From NCBI GenBank assembly GCA_011523515.1, contig WTGO01000103.1, positions 1 to 57,198 on the forward strand: 57,198 nucleotides of DNA, read 5' to 3'. This DNA is from Chloroflexota bacterium. Lineage in GTDB: Bacteria; Chloroflexota; Anaerolineae; Aggregatilineales; Phototrophicaceae. Position 1 is the first letter of the stretch. Each line of letters starts with the position of its first letter. The notes under the pieces were generated by a model. That model was not told where the DNA came from, ran no database searches, and saw only the letters and a program-made list of their open reading frames with translations. This document shows, piece by piece, positions 7,555-16,560 of the stretch. The position numbers were made by a program, and so were the translations under genes.

Positions 7555-9300
7555 CTACTTGCCGTACACCAAGGTGTCCGGGTAGAAGCCGAACCAGCCG
7601 AACCAGTAGGCCAGGTGCCCGCCGATGCGTTCGCGGCGCTCGCCGTCGTCCGCGATCAGCGCGCCTTCACTGACTTTCCAGTTGCGGCCATCGTCGCTGA
7701 CCAGCGTCAACCTGTCAGCGCCGGCGCTGAAGGCTAGCCCTCCGCTGTCGTATGCGCGGACCGCTGCGCCGCCCGGTTCAAAGAAGTCGCGCTCCGGCGT
7801 CGCCTCGGCGATGATCACCACATCCGTCTGCCCCACCCGGTCGTTGACGATCCGCTCGGGAATGATTGTCGCCAGCGGGTAGGCCTTTGGCTGTCCCTGC
7901 AGGCGCAGCGCGAATACCATGTCTTTATTCTGCATCGCCGCGGTATCTTGCTGCCAGGACGGGAACATCAGCTCGGTGCTGTTGAAGTAATCGCTGTAGG
8001 CGGCGCCGTTGGTGTAGTTGCGCAGGAAGCCGGTATCCAGGCTGAGCACGCTGGTTTCCGGATGCGCCTCCAGCCAGCTCGCCCAATCGGTGACGACCAC
8101 CGGCAGCACATCCAGTACGACGCCGCTCGTGGCCAGCGGGCCGAACGCCGGTTCGCCGGTGATGGCGTTCCAGACTGTATCGGTATTGCGATCGTACATT
8201 AGTTTGTTGGACCGCATCAACATACCGGTCGAGCCGAATTCCAGCACTGTGTCGCCCATTTCGACGCGGTCTCCGGATACATCGGTAAACGCCAGATCAG
8301 GAATACTCACATCGTAGAGCACGCCGGCGCCGCAAAGCGTGCAGTAGGCCAGCATGACCGGCTTGCCCTCCACGCGGCCGCGAGGCCCGACGCTAAGCGC
8401 CTCGTCCCCGTTGGGGAGATCAGGCAGCTCGGGGGCGTCATCGTCCAGCCATACGACATCCGCGCTGCGCAGCCAACCCGAGCGTGGGCAATCGGCAGAG
8501 CGACCGTAGATCAGCAGCCAATCGTCGCCGGAGCGCGCGCGAGCTTCAAAGGGCGTGGGCGCGCGGAAGTTGCAGACCGGCGCGCCATCGGGTTCTTCAA
8601 ACAGCGGCGCATGGCCGATGACATCGTTGAACATCTCGTGCCAATTCAGCAGGCGCAAGGGATAAGCGCGGCTGTCGCCATTGAAGCTGAGCCCGAAGAT
8701 CAATTCATCGGCGGCCGGATAGCTGCAATCGTCGTCTCGGCAGAAATCCGAGTGCTGGTAGCCTTCGTCGCTGGCGTCTTTCGGGTTGATTTGCCGGGCG
8801 TTGACCAGCGAGGGAATACCATCGACGGTGACGCCGCCCCAAACTGGCTCCACCAGGTTGATCGCCGCGGTCTCGGCCACGCCGGGCGCGAAGAAACGCG
8901 TGAATTCGGGATCAACGAAACTCGCCAGCAGCTGCCCTTTGAAATCGTCATAGGCTGGCGGCAGCGCGATATCGTTGGCGCCTGCCCACTCGAAGTAGCC
9001 TTTCCAGCCCATATTCTCGCCGGTCAAGCTATTGAGCGTTGATATGACCGCCCGGTTTATCTCCGCGCTGCGACCGAAATAGGCGATGTCGATCAGCGGC
9101 GCCAGATAGAGCGGGTCGCCGGACGCCGCCACCGCGTCGTAAACCGCCACATCAATCAGGCGTCCGCGAGTGGCGTCAAATGCGGCGCCCAGCATCTGTA
9201 TCATAGTCTTGCGATAATTCTTGGTGTCGTAATCGAGCGCGCCGGCCGACTGCACGAGCAGCAGGCAGAGCGCCAGGACAAATCCCATGACGCCTTTCAT
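7555..9300 (-). CDS. Exported DUF3179-domain protein (long form)
   Basis: 581 residues from the ATG at 9300, which has GGAGG upstream and opens a signal peptide (MKGVMGFVLALCLLLVQSAGA). An in-frame upstream start at 9414 would precede the signal peptide and overlap the next gene, so it is rejected. After an N-terminal helical region of about 150 residues comes a DUF3179 domain: SFNGDSRAYPLRLLNWHEMFND, the Cys motif CTLC (C320, C323), FGSTGMLMRSNKLMYDR, a TVWNAITGE segment and QPKAYPLATI. The usual CPLCN is changed to CTLCG. Compared with the three DUF3179 genes at 52-56 kb it has a larger N-terminus and inserted loops. Function unknown; exported, possibly thiol-active. Confidence 0.8.
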   Translation of the reverse strand: MKGVMGFVLALCLLLVQSAGALDYDTKNYRKTMIQMLGAAFDATRGRLIDVAVYDAVAASGDPLYLAPLIDIAYFGRSAEINRAVISTLNSLTGENMGWKGYFEWAGANDIALPPAYDDFKGQLLASFVDPEFTRFFAPGVAETAAINLVEPVWGGVTVDGIPSLVNARQINPKDASDEGYQHSDFCRDDDCSYPAADELIFGLSFNGDSRAYPLRLLNWHEMFNDVIGHAPLFEEPDGAPVCNFRAPTPFEARARSGDDWLLIYGRSADCPRSGWLRSADVVWLDDDAPELPDLPNGDEALSVGPRGRVEGKPVMLAYCTLCGAGVLYDVSIPDLAFTDVSGDRVEMGDTVLEFGSTGMLMRSNKLMYDRNTDTVWNAITGEPAFGPLATSGVVLDVLPVVVTDWASWLEAHPETSVLSLDTGFLRNYTNGAAYSDYFNSTELMFPSWQQDTAAMQNKDMVFALRLQGQPKAYPLATIIPERIVNDRVGQTDVVIIAEATPERDFFEPGGAAVRAYDSGGLAFSAGADRLTLVSDDGRNWKVSEGALIADDGERRERIGGHLAYWFGWFGFYPDTLVYGK

Positions 9301-9410
9301 GGCAGAGCCTCCAGTTGTGTCAGATCTGTAACCTGCAGAATAAAGAATAAATCTTGCGAAAGTATTGTCTTTCTTGGGTTGTAGAGGGCAGCTGCCCGAG
9401 TGCGTCCGCC

Positions 9411-11804
9411 TCAATTGCGCACGCGGATTTGACCTAACACGATGGTGTCATTTTCCGCGCCCTCAACATTGGTCAAGACATCATAGCGGATGGCGAAGGG
9501 CAATTTGTACCAACCTGTCAGTATGCTGTACTCGCCATCATCCATTTGGCTCGTGTCCAATATCAGCGTCTCCGTGACCTCGCTGCCGCCGGAAATGTCT
9601 CCGAAGGAATGATCATCGGGGCGGTCGCGCACGGGCAGACCGTCCTCGTCCAGAATGTGTACAAAGCGCACATCGTTGCGGTTGCGATCCGATTCAAAGC
9701 GCCACCAAAGCCGTATCGAGACTTCGTCTTCGATTTGCTTGGGCAGGTAGTATCCCGCCAGCATGATGCCGTCAGAGACGCGTATGGGGTCGTAAATGGC
9801 GCCGTTGGTCAAAATACGAGTGTCCACGCCGTCTACCTGGACCGACTGACAATAGAGCAGCTCGGTATCAATGCGTTCGGGGCATGGCGGGTCGAGCGCG
9901 ATGCGAAAGCTGTGATAACCGCTGCGCGCCATCGGCAGCGGGATGGACACGGGAATGCGGCCCTTGACCTCAAGCGTTTCCAGCGGCGTGCCATTCAGAG
10001 ACAGGTGCACGCGGCGGTTTACCGCTTCCAGGTTGGCGCTGAATTCCATCCAGCCCGGTTGCTGCTTGTAGATATAGGTGACATGCGTCTGCCCATCCCA
10101 CCGCGTCGAATGCAGTTTGGTCGTCTGTTCAGGTGTGAAAGGCGTATCAAAGACGGCAAGACGCTGATCCTCGAAGATCGGCTCGCCTAACCACTGCCGC
10201 GCCCGCTGCAAGAGCCCTAACTGCGCGCTCCTGGCGGCCTGCGCCTTATTGAAGATGACCACATCGGCGTGGGCGTTGCTCAGAAGCGACGGTCGGAAGC
10301 TGGCCAGCAGCTCCAGACGGGCCGAGTCCCCGCCCTGGCGATCGTCGTGGCTGGCGATCAAGGGCTTGCCATGCGCCGTCTGCATGAACATCGCTTCTTT
10401 CGCCGCCAGCGAATTGTCGTAGGGCGCATTATAAATGGCGCGGATATCCCGCCGCTCCCTCAGTGCGTAGATCGCCTGCGGGATCTCGGCCGGAACCGTC
10501 GGGATCGCCGAAAAGAGCCGGTAGTCTTCGATAAGCGCCAGCGCCAGCGCGATGGCCAGCGCCGTTTGCACATACCGCTGCCGACGCTGGACGAAGCGAC
10601 CTGACCAGAGGGCTGCCGCGCCGTAACCGGCCAGCATGGCGAACATAAGGGCGAACAGCAGCATGAATCGCTCCGGCGTCCGCGCCAAATCAAAGAGCGG
10701 CAGGTTCATCAAGAGAGCATAGGGCAAGGGCACAACCGCCTCGTAACCGGCGATAAACGCCGAAACCGCCTGGTTCCCGATCTTCAGCACCGGGCCCAGC
10801 GCCAGCACCCAAGCCACCAGCGCGACCAGCAGCCACCAGCGCGCCTCCCGCCGCCAGAGAATGCCGATGAGCGCCAGCAGCCCGCCAACGACGCCGATAT
10901 AGCCGACGCCGCCGCCTGTCTCTGCGGCAGCTGAATCCGGCGCTGCTGCAAGCCGGCGCCAAAAGGGATTGCCATCAGCGGGCGACAGCGCGCTGGACAC
11001 GTCTATGCTGTCACGCACGTGCCCGGCCCCGATTACCGGAGTAGAGCGCTGGAGCGCCTCCGCCATGACCGGCGACAGGAAGACCAGCAGCACAGCGCAG
11101 CCGGCCAAGGCGATTCCAACCAGACGAGCCGCGCCGACGTGATCCCGCTTGTACAGGCGCGCCAGCAGAAACAGCGCCGTAAGCGGCGCCAGCAGATAAA
11201 GCGCCTGCAGGCTGTGGCCCAGCGCCGCGAAAACGAAGCAAATTACAGCGCCGAGAAAGCGCCGCTTGCCACCCGAGTCGGCATAGTCGAAGAGCAGGAT
11301 AATGAAAATCGGCGCCGGCCATTGCACCAGCAGCCCGACGTGCCCAGCGGCGAGATGGCCTTGCAGTGCCGGGAAGCTCAGAAAGACAATGCCGGCCAGT
11401 ATCGCTGGAAACTCATGGTGTGGCGGCAGCCAGCGCCGCGCCAGCAGCAGCATGGCCAAGCCATTGAGCACCAGGGTAAGCACAATGCCGAGGTTATACG
11501 CGGCGGCCAGTGGCATAAAAAAGGCGAAAAGCCACATGGGGAAGAATTGCAGCGGATTCGCCCAGAGCCGGAAGAGCGTGTAGCCCTCCGGATGGCCGAG
11601 CAGCGACTGCCCTAAGATGTCCTCGCCATTTTGCAGCGCTGTCTTATACCACCAGACTTGACGCGCCATCTTGTAGGCATCGCCGGATTCGTGGCCCAGG
11701 TAACTGCTGGAAAATGAATTGAGCACGGGCGACGTCAAGTAGAGCGCGACCAGCAGGAAGATGAGAACTGGCAGCAAAAGCCGCGACAGACTTTGCTTAT
11801 TCAA
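9411..11804 (-). CDS. Large polytopic membrane protein, YfhO/GT-C-like
   Basis: 797 residues. The N-terminal ~430 residues contain about ten to twelve transmembrane segments, starting with one at 9-29. An acidic first loop (GHESGDAYKMARQVWWY) resembles the catalytic loop of GT-C lipid-linked glycosyltransferases. The conserved-looking stretch DLARTPERFMLLFALMFAMLAGYG is shared with YfhO-like proteins. The C-terminal ~350 residues are soluble, beta-rich and presumably extracytoplasmic. It lies in a minus-strand run with MscS and a small membrane protein upstream and a DUF3179 gene downstream. A role in glycan assembly is an inference from fold type; the substrate is unknown. Confidence 0.65.
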   Translation of the reverse strand: MNKQSLSRLLLPVLIFLLVALYLTSPVLNSFSSSYLGHESGDAYKMARQVWWYKTALQNGEDILGQSLLGHPEGYTLFRLWANPLQFFPMWLFAFFMPLAAAYNLGIVLTLVLNGLAMLLLARRWLPPHHEFPAILAGIVFLSFPALQGHLAAGHVGLLVQWPAPIFIILLFDYADSGGKRRFLGAVICFVFAALGHSLQALYLLAPLTALFLLARLYKRDHVGAARLVGIALAGCAVLLVFLSPVMAEALQRSTPVIGAGHVRDSIDVSSALSPADGNPFWRRLAAAPDSAAAETGGGVGYIGVVGGLLALIGILWRREARWWLLVALVAWVLALGPVLKIGNQAVSAFIAGYEAVVPLPYALLMNLPLFDLARTPERFMLLFALMFAMLAGYGAAALWSGRFVQRRQRYVQTALAIALALALIEDYRLFSAIPTVPAEIPQAIYALRERRDIRAIYNAPYDNSLAAKEAMFMQTAHGKPLIASHDDRQGGDSARLELLASFRPSLLSNAHADVVIFNKAQAARSAQLGLLQRARQWLGEPIFEDQRLAVFDTPFTPEQTTKLHSTRWDGQTHVTYIYKQQPGWMEFSANLEAVNRRVHLSLNGTPLETLEVKGRIPVSIPLPMARSGYHSFRIALDPPCPERIDTELLYCQSVQVDGVDTRILTNGAIYDPIRVSDGIMLAGYYLPKQIEDEVSIRLWWRFESDRNRNDVRFVHILDEDGLPVRDRPDDHSFGDISGGSEVTETLILDTSQMDDGEYSILTGWYKLPFAIRYDVLTNVEGAENDTIVLGQIRVRN

Positions 11805-11888
11805 TGCGCTCCCTCAGCGGTCCCATCTTCACTCAACTTACGCCGCCAACGGTCGAATCCCTCAGCAGGCGAGCCGCTGCCGCGGCGC

Positions 11889-12389
11889 TTAGTCAAGCGG
11901 CTCCGCAGACAGCAGCAAACCCGAATGGGCGGCGCGATAGACACGATAAGACGCTTGGTGCCGAAAGCCCAGAAAGACCTCCCTGGTCACGTACAGGCTG
12001 GCGCCGTCAATGCGAATCAGATAACTGTCTCGCTGCCGGCCGCGACGCAGCACGCGCTCAACCTCGCCCGCCAGCGCCTCGACACTGCCAGGTCTCAAGT
12101 CGCCACCGACGCGCATGTATCCGCGCCCCATCATACCGACAATCACAGCGTTTATCAGAATTAGCCCGGCGCCGGCCAAACCGAGAATTGAACTGCGGTT
12201 GTGCTGGCCAGCGTAAATCAAGATAGTCGCGCCGATGACCAGGCTGACGAAAACGAATAGCGCGACCGCCAGTTGGCGCTGACGCGACGACTGCAAGCGC
12301 GCCGCCTGCGCCGGACTTAGCGCGCCGCGCCGGTTCGCATCCAGATCGGCCTCGCTGAAACCCAGCGCCGCCATCAACGCGCTGGTCAT
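11889..12389 (-). CDS. Two-helix membrane protein of unknown function
   Basis: 166 residues: a cytoplasmic Ala/Gln-rich N-terminus (1-38), two transmembrane helices (about 40-59 and 66-87) and a C-terminal domain that seems beta-rich (RDSYLIRIDGASLYVTREVFLG). Its ATG overlaps the stop of the MscS gene by 4 bases (ATGA), so it is translationally coupled to the channel and probably works with it or in the same membrane process. No family is recognised. A soluble C-terminal domain after a helix hairpin would be consistent with a regulatory partner. Confidence 0.65.
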   Translation of the reverse strand: MTSALMAALGFSEADLDANRRGALSPAQAARLQSSRQRQLAVALFVFVSLVIGATILIYAGQHNRSSILGLAGAGLILINAVIVGMMGRGYMRVGGDLRPGSVEALAGEVERVLRRGRQRDSYLIRIDGASLYVTREVFLGFRHQASYRVYRAAHSGLLLSAEPLD

Positions 12390-13537
12390 GTCTGGTCGGG
12401 TGCGGGGTCATCCGCGTCTTCTTCGTCCGCTTGCGCTTGATCGGCCGCGCTCTCCGGCGTCGACTCGATATAGAGCGAGCGGCTGGGGAAGGCGAATTCA
12501 AGGCCGAGTGACTCCACAATCTCCATAATGTCCAGAAAGACGGCTTCCTTGATGGCGATAAACTCGCGGAAGTCCGACAGCAGCACTTGAGCAATCACGC
12601 GTACATTCAGCGAGCTGGCGTCGAAGTCGACGAAGTGAACGATGACCGATTCGGGGTCGACATCATCCGTGCTCTGAAGCAGTTCGCGAATCTTGGCGAC
12701 AACCTGGCGCATTTGGTCCGCGCTGGTGCTGTAGGTGAACGTTAGCGTGACATCGAGCCGGCGTTTCGCCATACGCGAAAGGTTCACGACCACGGCGTCA
12801 GTCAAAGCATTGTTGGGCACTGTAATCAGCGCTTGGTCCAGCTGACGCACGCGGGTTGAGCGGACGCCGACATTTTCCACTATGCCGGTGATATCGGGCG
12901 TTCTTATGAAATCGCCCACCTTAAAGGGATTGTCAGAGACGATGGCGGCGAAGCCAAACATGTTGCTGACGGTGTTCTGCGATGCGAGCGAGATGCCGAT
13001 GCCGACCACGCCGAGCGAGGCGATCAAGGCCGCGACATCAAAGTTGAGTTCTTGCAGGACGAAAATTACGCCAAGCGCGATAATGAGAAACTTGACCACA
13101 GTATTGAGAAAAGGCAGCAATCGCTCGGGAATGGACCAGCCAGTAATGCGCGCGAAAGCATCCGGGCGCAGCGTCAGCACTTCAAACCAGCGCACTACGC
13201 CGAAGAATAAAGCGCTGATCAGCAGGGCGCGGCCGATTGTCACGGCGATATTCTTGACCTGTATATCGAATGCGAATACGAAGGTGACGAGTATCAGCGA
13301 GAAACCGATAACCGCCAGCCGCAGAGGCGAAACGCTGGCTTCCAACAGGCGGTCGTCAATATCGCTGCTGGATCGGCCGACCAACGCGCGCAAGGGACGC
13401 AGCAGGATCCCGGTCAGCAGCCAGCGCAATATGACGATTAGCAAGAGCGCGGCCAGAAATGGGAAGATGTCCTTGGCGAGTGTCTGAATATACGCCGGCT
13501 GATCTCGCAAGAATGGCAAAAAATCAAGTAGATCCAT
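12386..13537 (-). CDS. MscS-family small-conductance mechanosensitive channel
   Basis: 383 residues from the ATG at 13537; a TTG six codons earlier is less likely. Transmembrane segments occur at about 20-42, 65-88, 95-115 and 140-160. The pore-lining TM3 and beta domain follow with typical MscS sequence: ASLGVVGIGISLASQNTVSN, then FGFAAIVSDNPFKVGDFI and VGVRSTRVRQLD, with NNALTDAVVVNLSR. The C-terminus is acidic (QADEEDADDPAPDQT). MscS channels release solutes on hypo-osmotic shock at the inner membrane. It leads a minus-strand run with a coupled two-helix membrane protein. The channel family is secure; whether it gates by tension alone is not visible. Confidence 0.9.
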   Translation of the reverse strand: MDLLDFLPFLRDQPAYIQTLAKDIFPFLAALLLIVILRWLLTGILLRPLRALVGRSSSDIDDRLLEASVSPLRLAVIGFSLILVTFVFAFDIQVKNIAVTIGRALLISALFFGVVRWFEVLTLRPDAFARITGWSIPERLLPFLNTVVKFLIIALGVIFVLQELNFDVAALIASLGVVGIGISLASQNTVSNMFGFAAIVSDNPFKVGDFIRTPDITGIVENVGVRSTRVRQLDQALITVPNNALTDAVVVNLSRMAKRRLDVTLTFTYSTSADQMRQVVAKIRELLQSTDDVDPESVIVHFVDFDASSLNVRVIAQVLLSDFREFIAIKEAVFLDIMEIVESLGLEFAFPSRSLYIESTPESAADQAQADEEDADDPAPDQT

Positions 13538-13577
13538 GGCGGGCGCAGGTCTCAAGTCTGTTTTTGCGGACTATTTC

Positions 13578-13605
13578 ATTTTACGTTTGCTGCGGCCAAT
13601 TGCAA
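13578..13605 (-). promoter_or_regulatory. Promoter candidate for the mscS operon
   Basis: On the minus strand TTGCAA (13605-13600) and TAAAAT (13583-13578) are 16 bases apart, about 40 bases upstream of the MscS start codon. Each hexamer matches the sigma-70 consensus at most positions. Pattern-based only. Confidence 0.4.
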
Positions 13606-13666
13606 GCGAGAGGGCGCGGCGCTGGTCTGTTCCTGTGCGGCTTTTGCCAGAATGCGTCGCGGCCCT

Positions 13667-13993
13667 TCACACCTGAAAGCCGTTGCGGTAATCGACGACT
13701 TTGCGTTCATAATCATCGACATAGCGCCTCAGCTTGTTTTCAAGTTCGTCCCATTCATCACTAAGAAAGAGCCGGCGCAGAATATCGGCGCTCTCGGTGA
13801 CAAACTCGATCTTGCGCCGCGGGTGATCGCCATAGGCAATATGCCAGACCATATGCATGTACACGCCCAACTTCTGTATCGCCGGGACGAAACTGCTAAG
13901 CATGTAGCGATAGTATTGGTCTTGTTTATCGGGTTTGATATTATAGAATAAGATCAGTTTATATCTGGGTCTGATATGCTGAAACGATGCCAT
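13667..13993 (-). CDS. Small alpha/beta protein of unknown function
   Basis: 108 residues with no signal peptide or membrane segment. The order of predicted elements (strand KLILFYNIKP, helix DQYYRYMLSSFVPAIQKLG, strand VYMHMVWHIAYG, helix SADILRRLFLSDEWDELENKL) resembles a ferredoxin-like or dimeric alpha-beta-barrel fold, such as small monooxygenase-like or 'NIPSNAP'-like proteins. No catalytic motif is evident. The ATG at 13993 lacks a clear Shine-Dalgarno. It is divergent from the TPR/SH3 gene at 14142. Confidence 0.6.
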   Translation of the reverse strand: MASFQHIRPRYKLILFYNIKPDKQDQYYRYMLSSFVPAIQKLGVYMHMVWHIAYGDHPRRKIEFVTESADILRRLFLSDEWDELENKLRRYVDDYERKVVDYRNGFQV

Positions 13994-14088
13994 AATTGGT
14001 TGACCGCAGTCGCAATTTGATCTCGCCCAACTCTATCACAGAATCCCTCGTCTTGGTATGGCGCTTGTCCTCGCAGACGATCGCCGCA

Positions 14089-14126
14089 AGCGCCCCTGCA
14101 GCCTGCGATGAGCAGGCGGCGCTTTT
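14089..14126 (+). terminator. Terminator-like hairpin in the leader of the TPR/SH3 gene
   Basis: AGCGCC (14089-14094) pairs with GGCGCT (14118-14123), and GCCTGC (14101-14106) pairs with GCAGGC (14112-14117) over a 5-base loop. There is a 6-base bulge on the 5' side, and TTTT ends at 14126. It lies just 16 bases before the plus-strand start codon at 14142, with no plus-strand gene upstream for over 6 kb. It could therefore be an attenuator in this gene's leader or a barrier to read-through. Confidence 0.5.
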
Positions 14127-14141
14127 ATAGGATGTCCCGTT

Positions 14142-16514
14142 ATGCAGGACTTACAGAGGGCTATCGAGGACCTCAGACAGCGCGCCCGCGCTACCGTTGA
14201 CTCGCGAACGTTGAGCGAATTGGAGCACGAAGCCCGCGACCTGCTGATGGAGGCGAAGAATACGCCCTTGGAGCAAGTGGCGCAAGACTTATTCGCCGAG
14301 ATCGCCGGCAGCCGGACAACCCAGGTACGCCCCAACACAGCGGCGCTGCGCGGGCTGGTGCGGCGCGCGCGCATCCGCATTGAGATCGCCGGCGATGACG
14401 ACGACATCGACGAAGCCATCGATATCTTGGCCGATGCCTTGCGCATGGACGCGGGAAATCAGGACGCCATCAGCCTGCTGCAGCAAGCGGGCGCGCATAG
14501 CGCCCAAGCCAAACAGCGCGTGCAAGAAATCTTCGCGCGCCATGATGTGCGCTCTGCGCCCTCCAGCGACGCCGGTGAACGCGCCGCGCCACCCGCACGG
14601 CCCACCTCGGCGACCGAGCAGCAGCTTGACGTCTCGTCCGCCTTTAGCCGTTCCAGTGATTACGCGCCACGTGAAGATCCCCTGCGCGAGCGGGCGGCGC
14701 CCGCCGGGTCAGAGCGCGCGGTGCCGGCATCCACGGCCATTGATGAGCTGCTGAAGTCTCTGACAGAGAGCTATTACTCGGGTGAATATCAGCAGACGAT
14801 TGATGTCGCCAATCGCATATTGGCGATCCAGGCGAATAATCCCACCGCGCTCGAATACCGCGAGAAATCCGAAGACAATTTGATCCGCGGCATCGTGCCC
14901 GACCATCGCATTCCCTTTGAGGCGCGCGTCGCCTACAACCGCGCCAATTCGCTGGTGCGCGCCGGCAACTACGAGCAGGCCTCCGGCTTGTACCGCGAAG
15001 CGCGCGAGCTGGCGGAGCGCGATGGCATCCTCACCTGGAAAGATGTCGAGCAGGCGCTGCTGGACATCCAGGATTTGGCGTTGGCGCGCGAGCTACTGGC
15101 CGATGGCGACCGGCTGATGGCGAACGACAACTGGACCGAGGCGCTGCGCAAGTATGAGGGCGCCCTGCGCGTCGTGCCCAATGATCCGCAAGCCGAAGAA
15201 CGGCTGGAGATGCTGCGGCGCATCCAGCGCGATTATGACCAAATCGCCGTCAACATGAATACCATCGGCGGCACGCTGGAAGAACAGGTGGCGCAAGTCG
15301 CCAGCGTAACCTCCTTGCTGTCGCACGCGCGGCAGCTGTTGCCCAACAGCCAACGCCTGGCGCAGATGCAGCAGGAGATGGATAACAAACTGGCCGGCAT
15401 CCGCAGCCAGGTCAACGACCAGGCGCAAATGTCGCTAAACCACGCCAGCAGCTCGACGACGCTGGACGAACGCATTCTGCTGATGAACTCGGCGATCAAG
15501 CTGATGGAATTAGGCCTGGAGCTGGACCCGACGGACGGCAACTTCTCTGAATTGCTGCTGCGCTCGCGCAATCAGCAGGCCGATATCACGCGCGCGCAGC
15601 AGTCGATCCGCCGCGCGCAGGCCCTGGTATCGCAGAACTTCGACGCCGAGCTGGCGCAGGCGCGGCAGATGCTGTCGGAAATGGTGGGCGACTACGCCCA
15701 GGACGAGCGCTATCGCGGCACGGTAAACGACCTGTTTACGCGCTACCTGGAGCGCGCCGAAGAGGCGCTGCAAGAGGGCAACAATCGCGAAGCGCAGACT
15801 TGGCTCGATGCCATGCGCGAAGATCCCTTCCGCATTCTGGGGCGCCGCGCCGATATCTCCCGCATTGACGGGGTCATCCGCAGCCGCCGCAATCGCGGGC
15901 GACTTGTCGCCCTATTCATTTTATTCATAATCATCGCCGTCGGCGGCACGGTCGCCGCTATGAACCGTCAGCAATTGGAGGCGATATTCTTCCCCACTGC
16001 TACTTTCACGCCGACATCGACAGCCACGCCGACCGTCACCCATACGCCGACGGCCACCTTTACGCCCTCTCACACGCCGACTGATACCTTGACGCCCACC
16101 GATACCGAAACACCGACCGATACGCTGACGCCGACCGCGACTTTCACGGCCACCGAGACGGCCACGCTCACGCGGACCGCCACCATCACGCCGACCGCCA
16201 GCGATACACCGACCGCCACCAACACACCCACAGAGACGCCCACGCCGCAAGAGCTTTGCCGCGCGGTTGTGCTCAACCTCAATTCGATCAACGTGCGCGC
16301 CCGGCCGACAACCCGCACCGGCACGCCGATTGTAGGCTATTTGCCAACCGGAACAGTCGTGTCCATATTGAGGCAAGAGCGCGAAGAGCGGAATCCTGTG
16401 GGTGAAATCTGGTACTTCGTCAATGTCGCGGTGGACGACGGCGCGATATCGGGTTGGATTCGCAACGATACGGTTGTCCCGGACCGCGCCAAGCCCTGCC
16501 CCGCGTTTCAATAG
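14142..16514 (+). CDS. TPR-like protein with membrane anchor, Thr/Pro stalk and SH3-like domain
   Basis: 790 residues. The cytoplasmic part (1-585) is nearly all helical, with TPR-like units such as YYSGEYQQTIDVANRILAIQ (about 207-226), RAGNYEQASGLYREARELAE and NDNWTEALRKYEGALRVVP. A single transmembrane helix (about 586-607, LVALFILFIIIAVGG) follows. Then comes a ~90-residue Thr/Pro-rich stalk of TPT repeats, whose DNA is a degenerate 'acgccgacc' repeat. The C-terminus is a bacterial SH3-like domain (about 708-790: LNSINVRARPTTRTGTPIVG to ISGWIRND). With no signal peptide and a positive-inside anchor, the TPR part should be in the cytoplasm and the SH3 outside, probably touching the cell envelope. 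Function unknown; a structural or signalling link across the membrane is inferred. Confidence 0.75.
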   Translation: MQDLQRAIEDLRQRARATVDSRTLSELEHEARDLLMEAKNTPLEQVAQDLFAEIAGSRTTQVRPNTAALRGLVRRARIRIEIAGDDDDIDEAIDILADALRMDAGNQDAISLLQQAGAHSAQAKQRVQEIFARHDVRSAPSSDAGERAAPPARPTSATEQQLDVSSAFSRSSDYAPREDPLRERAAPAGSERAVPASTAIDELLKSLTESYYSGEYQQTIDVANRILAIQANNPTALEYREKSEDNLIRGIVPDHRIPFEARVAYNRANSLVRAGNYEQASGLYREARELAERDGILTWKDVEQALLDIQDLALARELLADGDRLMANDNWTEALRKYEGALRVVPNDPQAEERLEMLRRIQRDYDQIAVNMNTIGGTLEEQVAQVASVTSLLSHARQLLPNSQRLAQMQQEMDNKLAGIRSQVNDQAQMSLNHASSSTTLDERILLMNSAIKLMELGLELDPTDGNFSELLLRSRNQQADITRAQQSIRRAQALVSQNFDAELAQARQMLSEMVGDYAQDERYRGTVNDLFTRYLERAEEALQEGNNREAQTWLDAMREDPFRILGRRADISRIDGVIRSRRNRGRLVALFILFIIIAVGGTVAAMNRQQLEAIFFPTATFTPTSTATPTVTHTPTATFTPSHTPTDTLTPTDTETPTDTLTPTATFTATETATLTRTATITPTASDTPTATNTPTETPTPQELCRAVVLNLNSINVRARPTTRTGTPIVGYLPTGTVVSILRQEREERNPVGEIWYFVNVAVDDGAISGWIRNDTVVPDRAKPCPAFQ

Positions 16515-16560
16515 CCTGCTCTGTTGCCGATCGAGTCCCTGGCCAGAGCCCGCCCCGCGC

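Noticed and set aside
15990..16250. Tandem-looking DNA repeat that might suggest a CRISPR or satellite
   Set aside because: It is in frame and encodes the Thr/Pro stalk of the TPR/SH3 protein; units vary in length and have no spacers.
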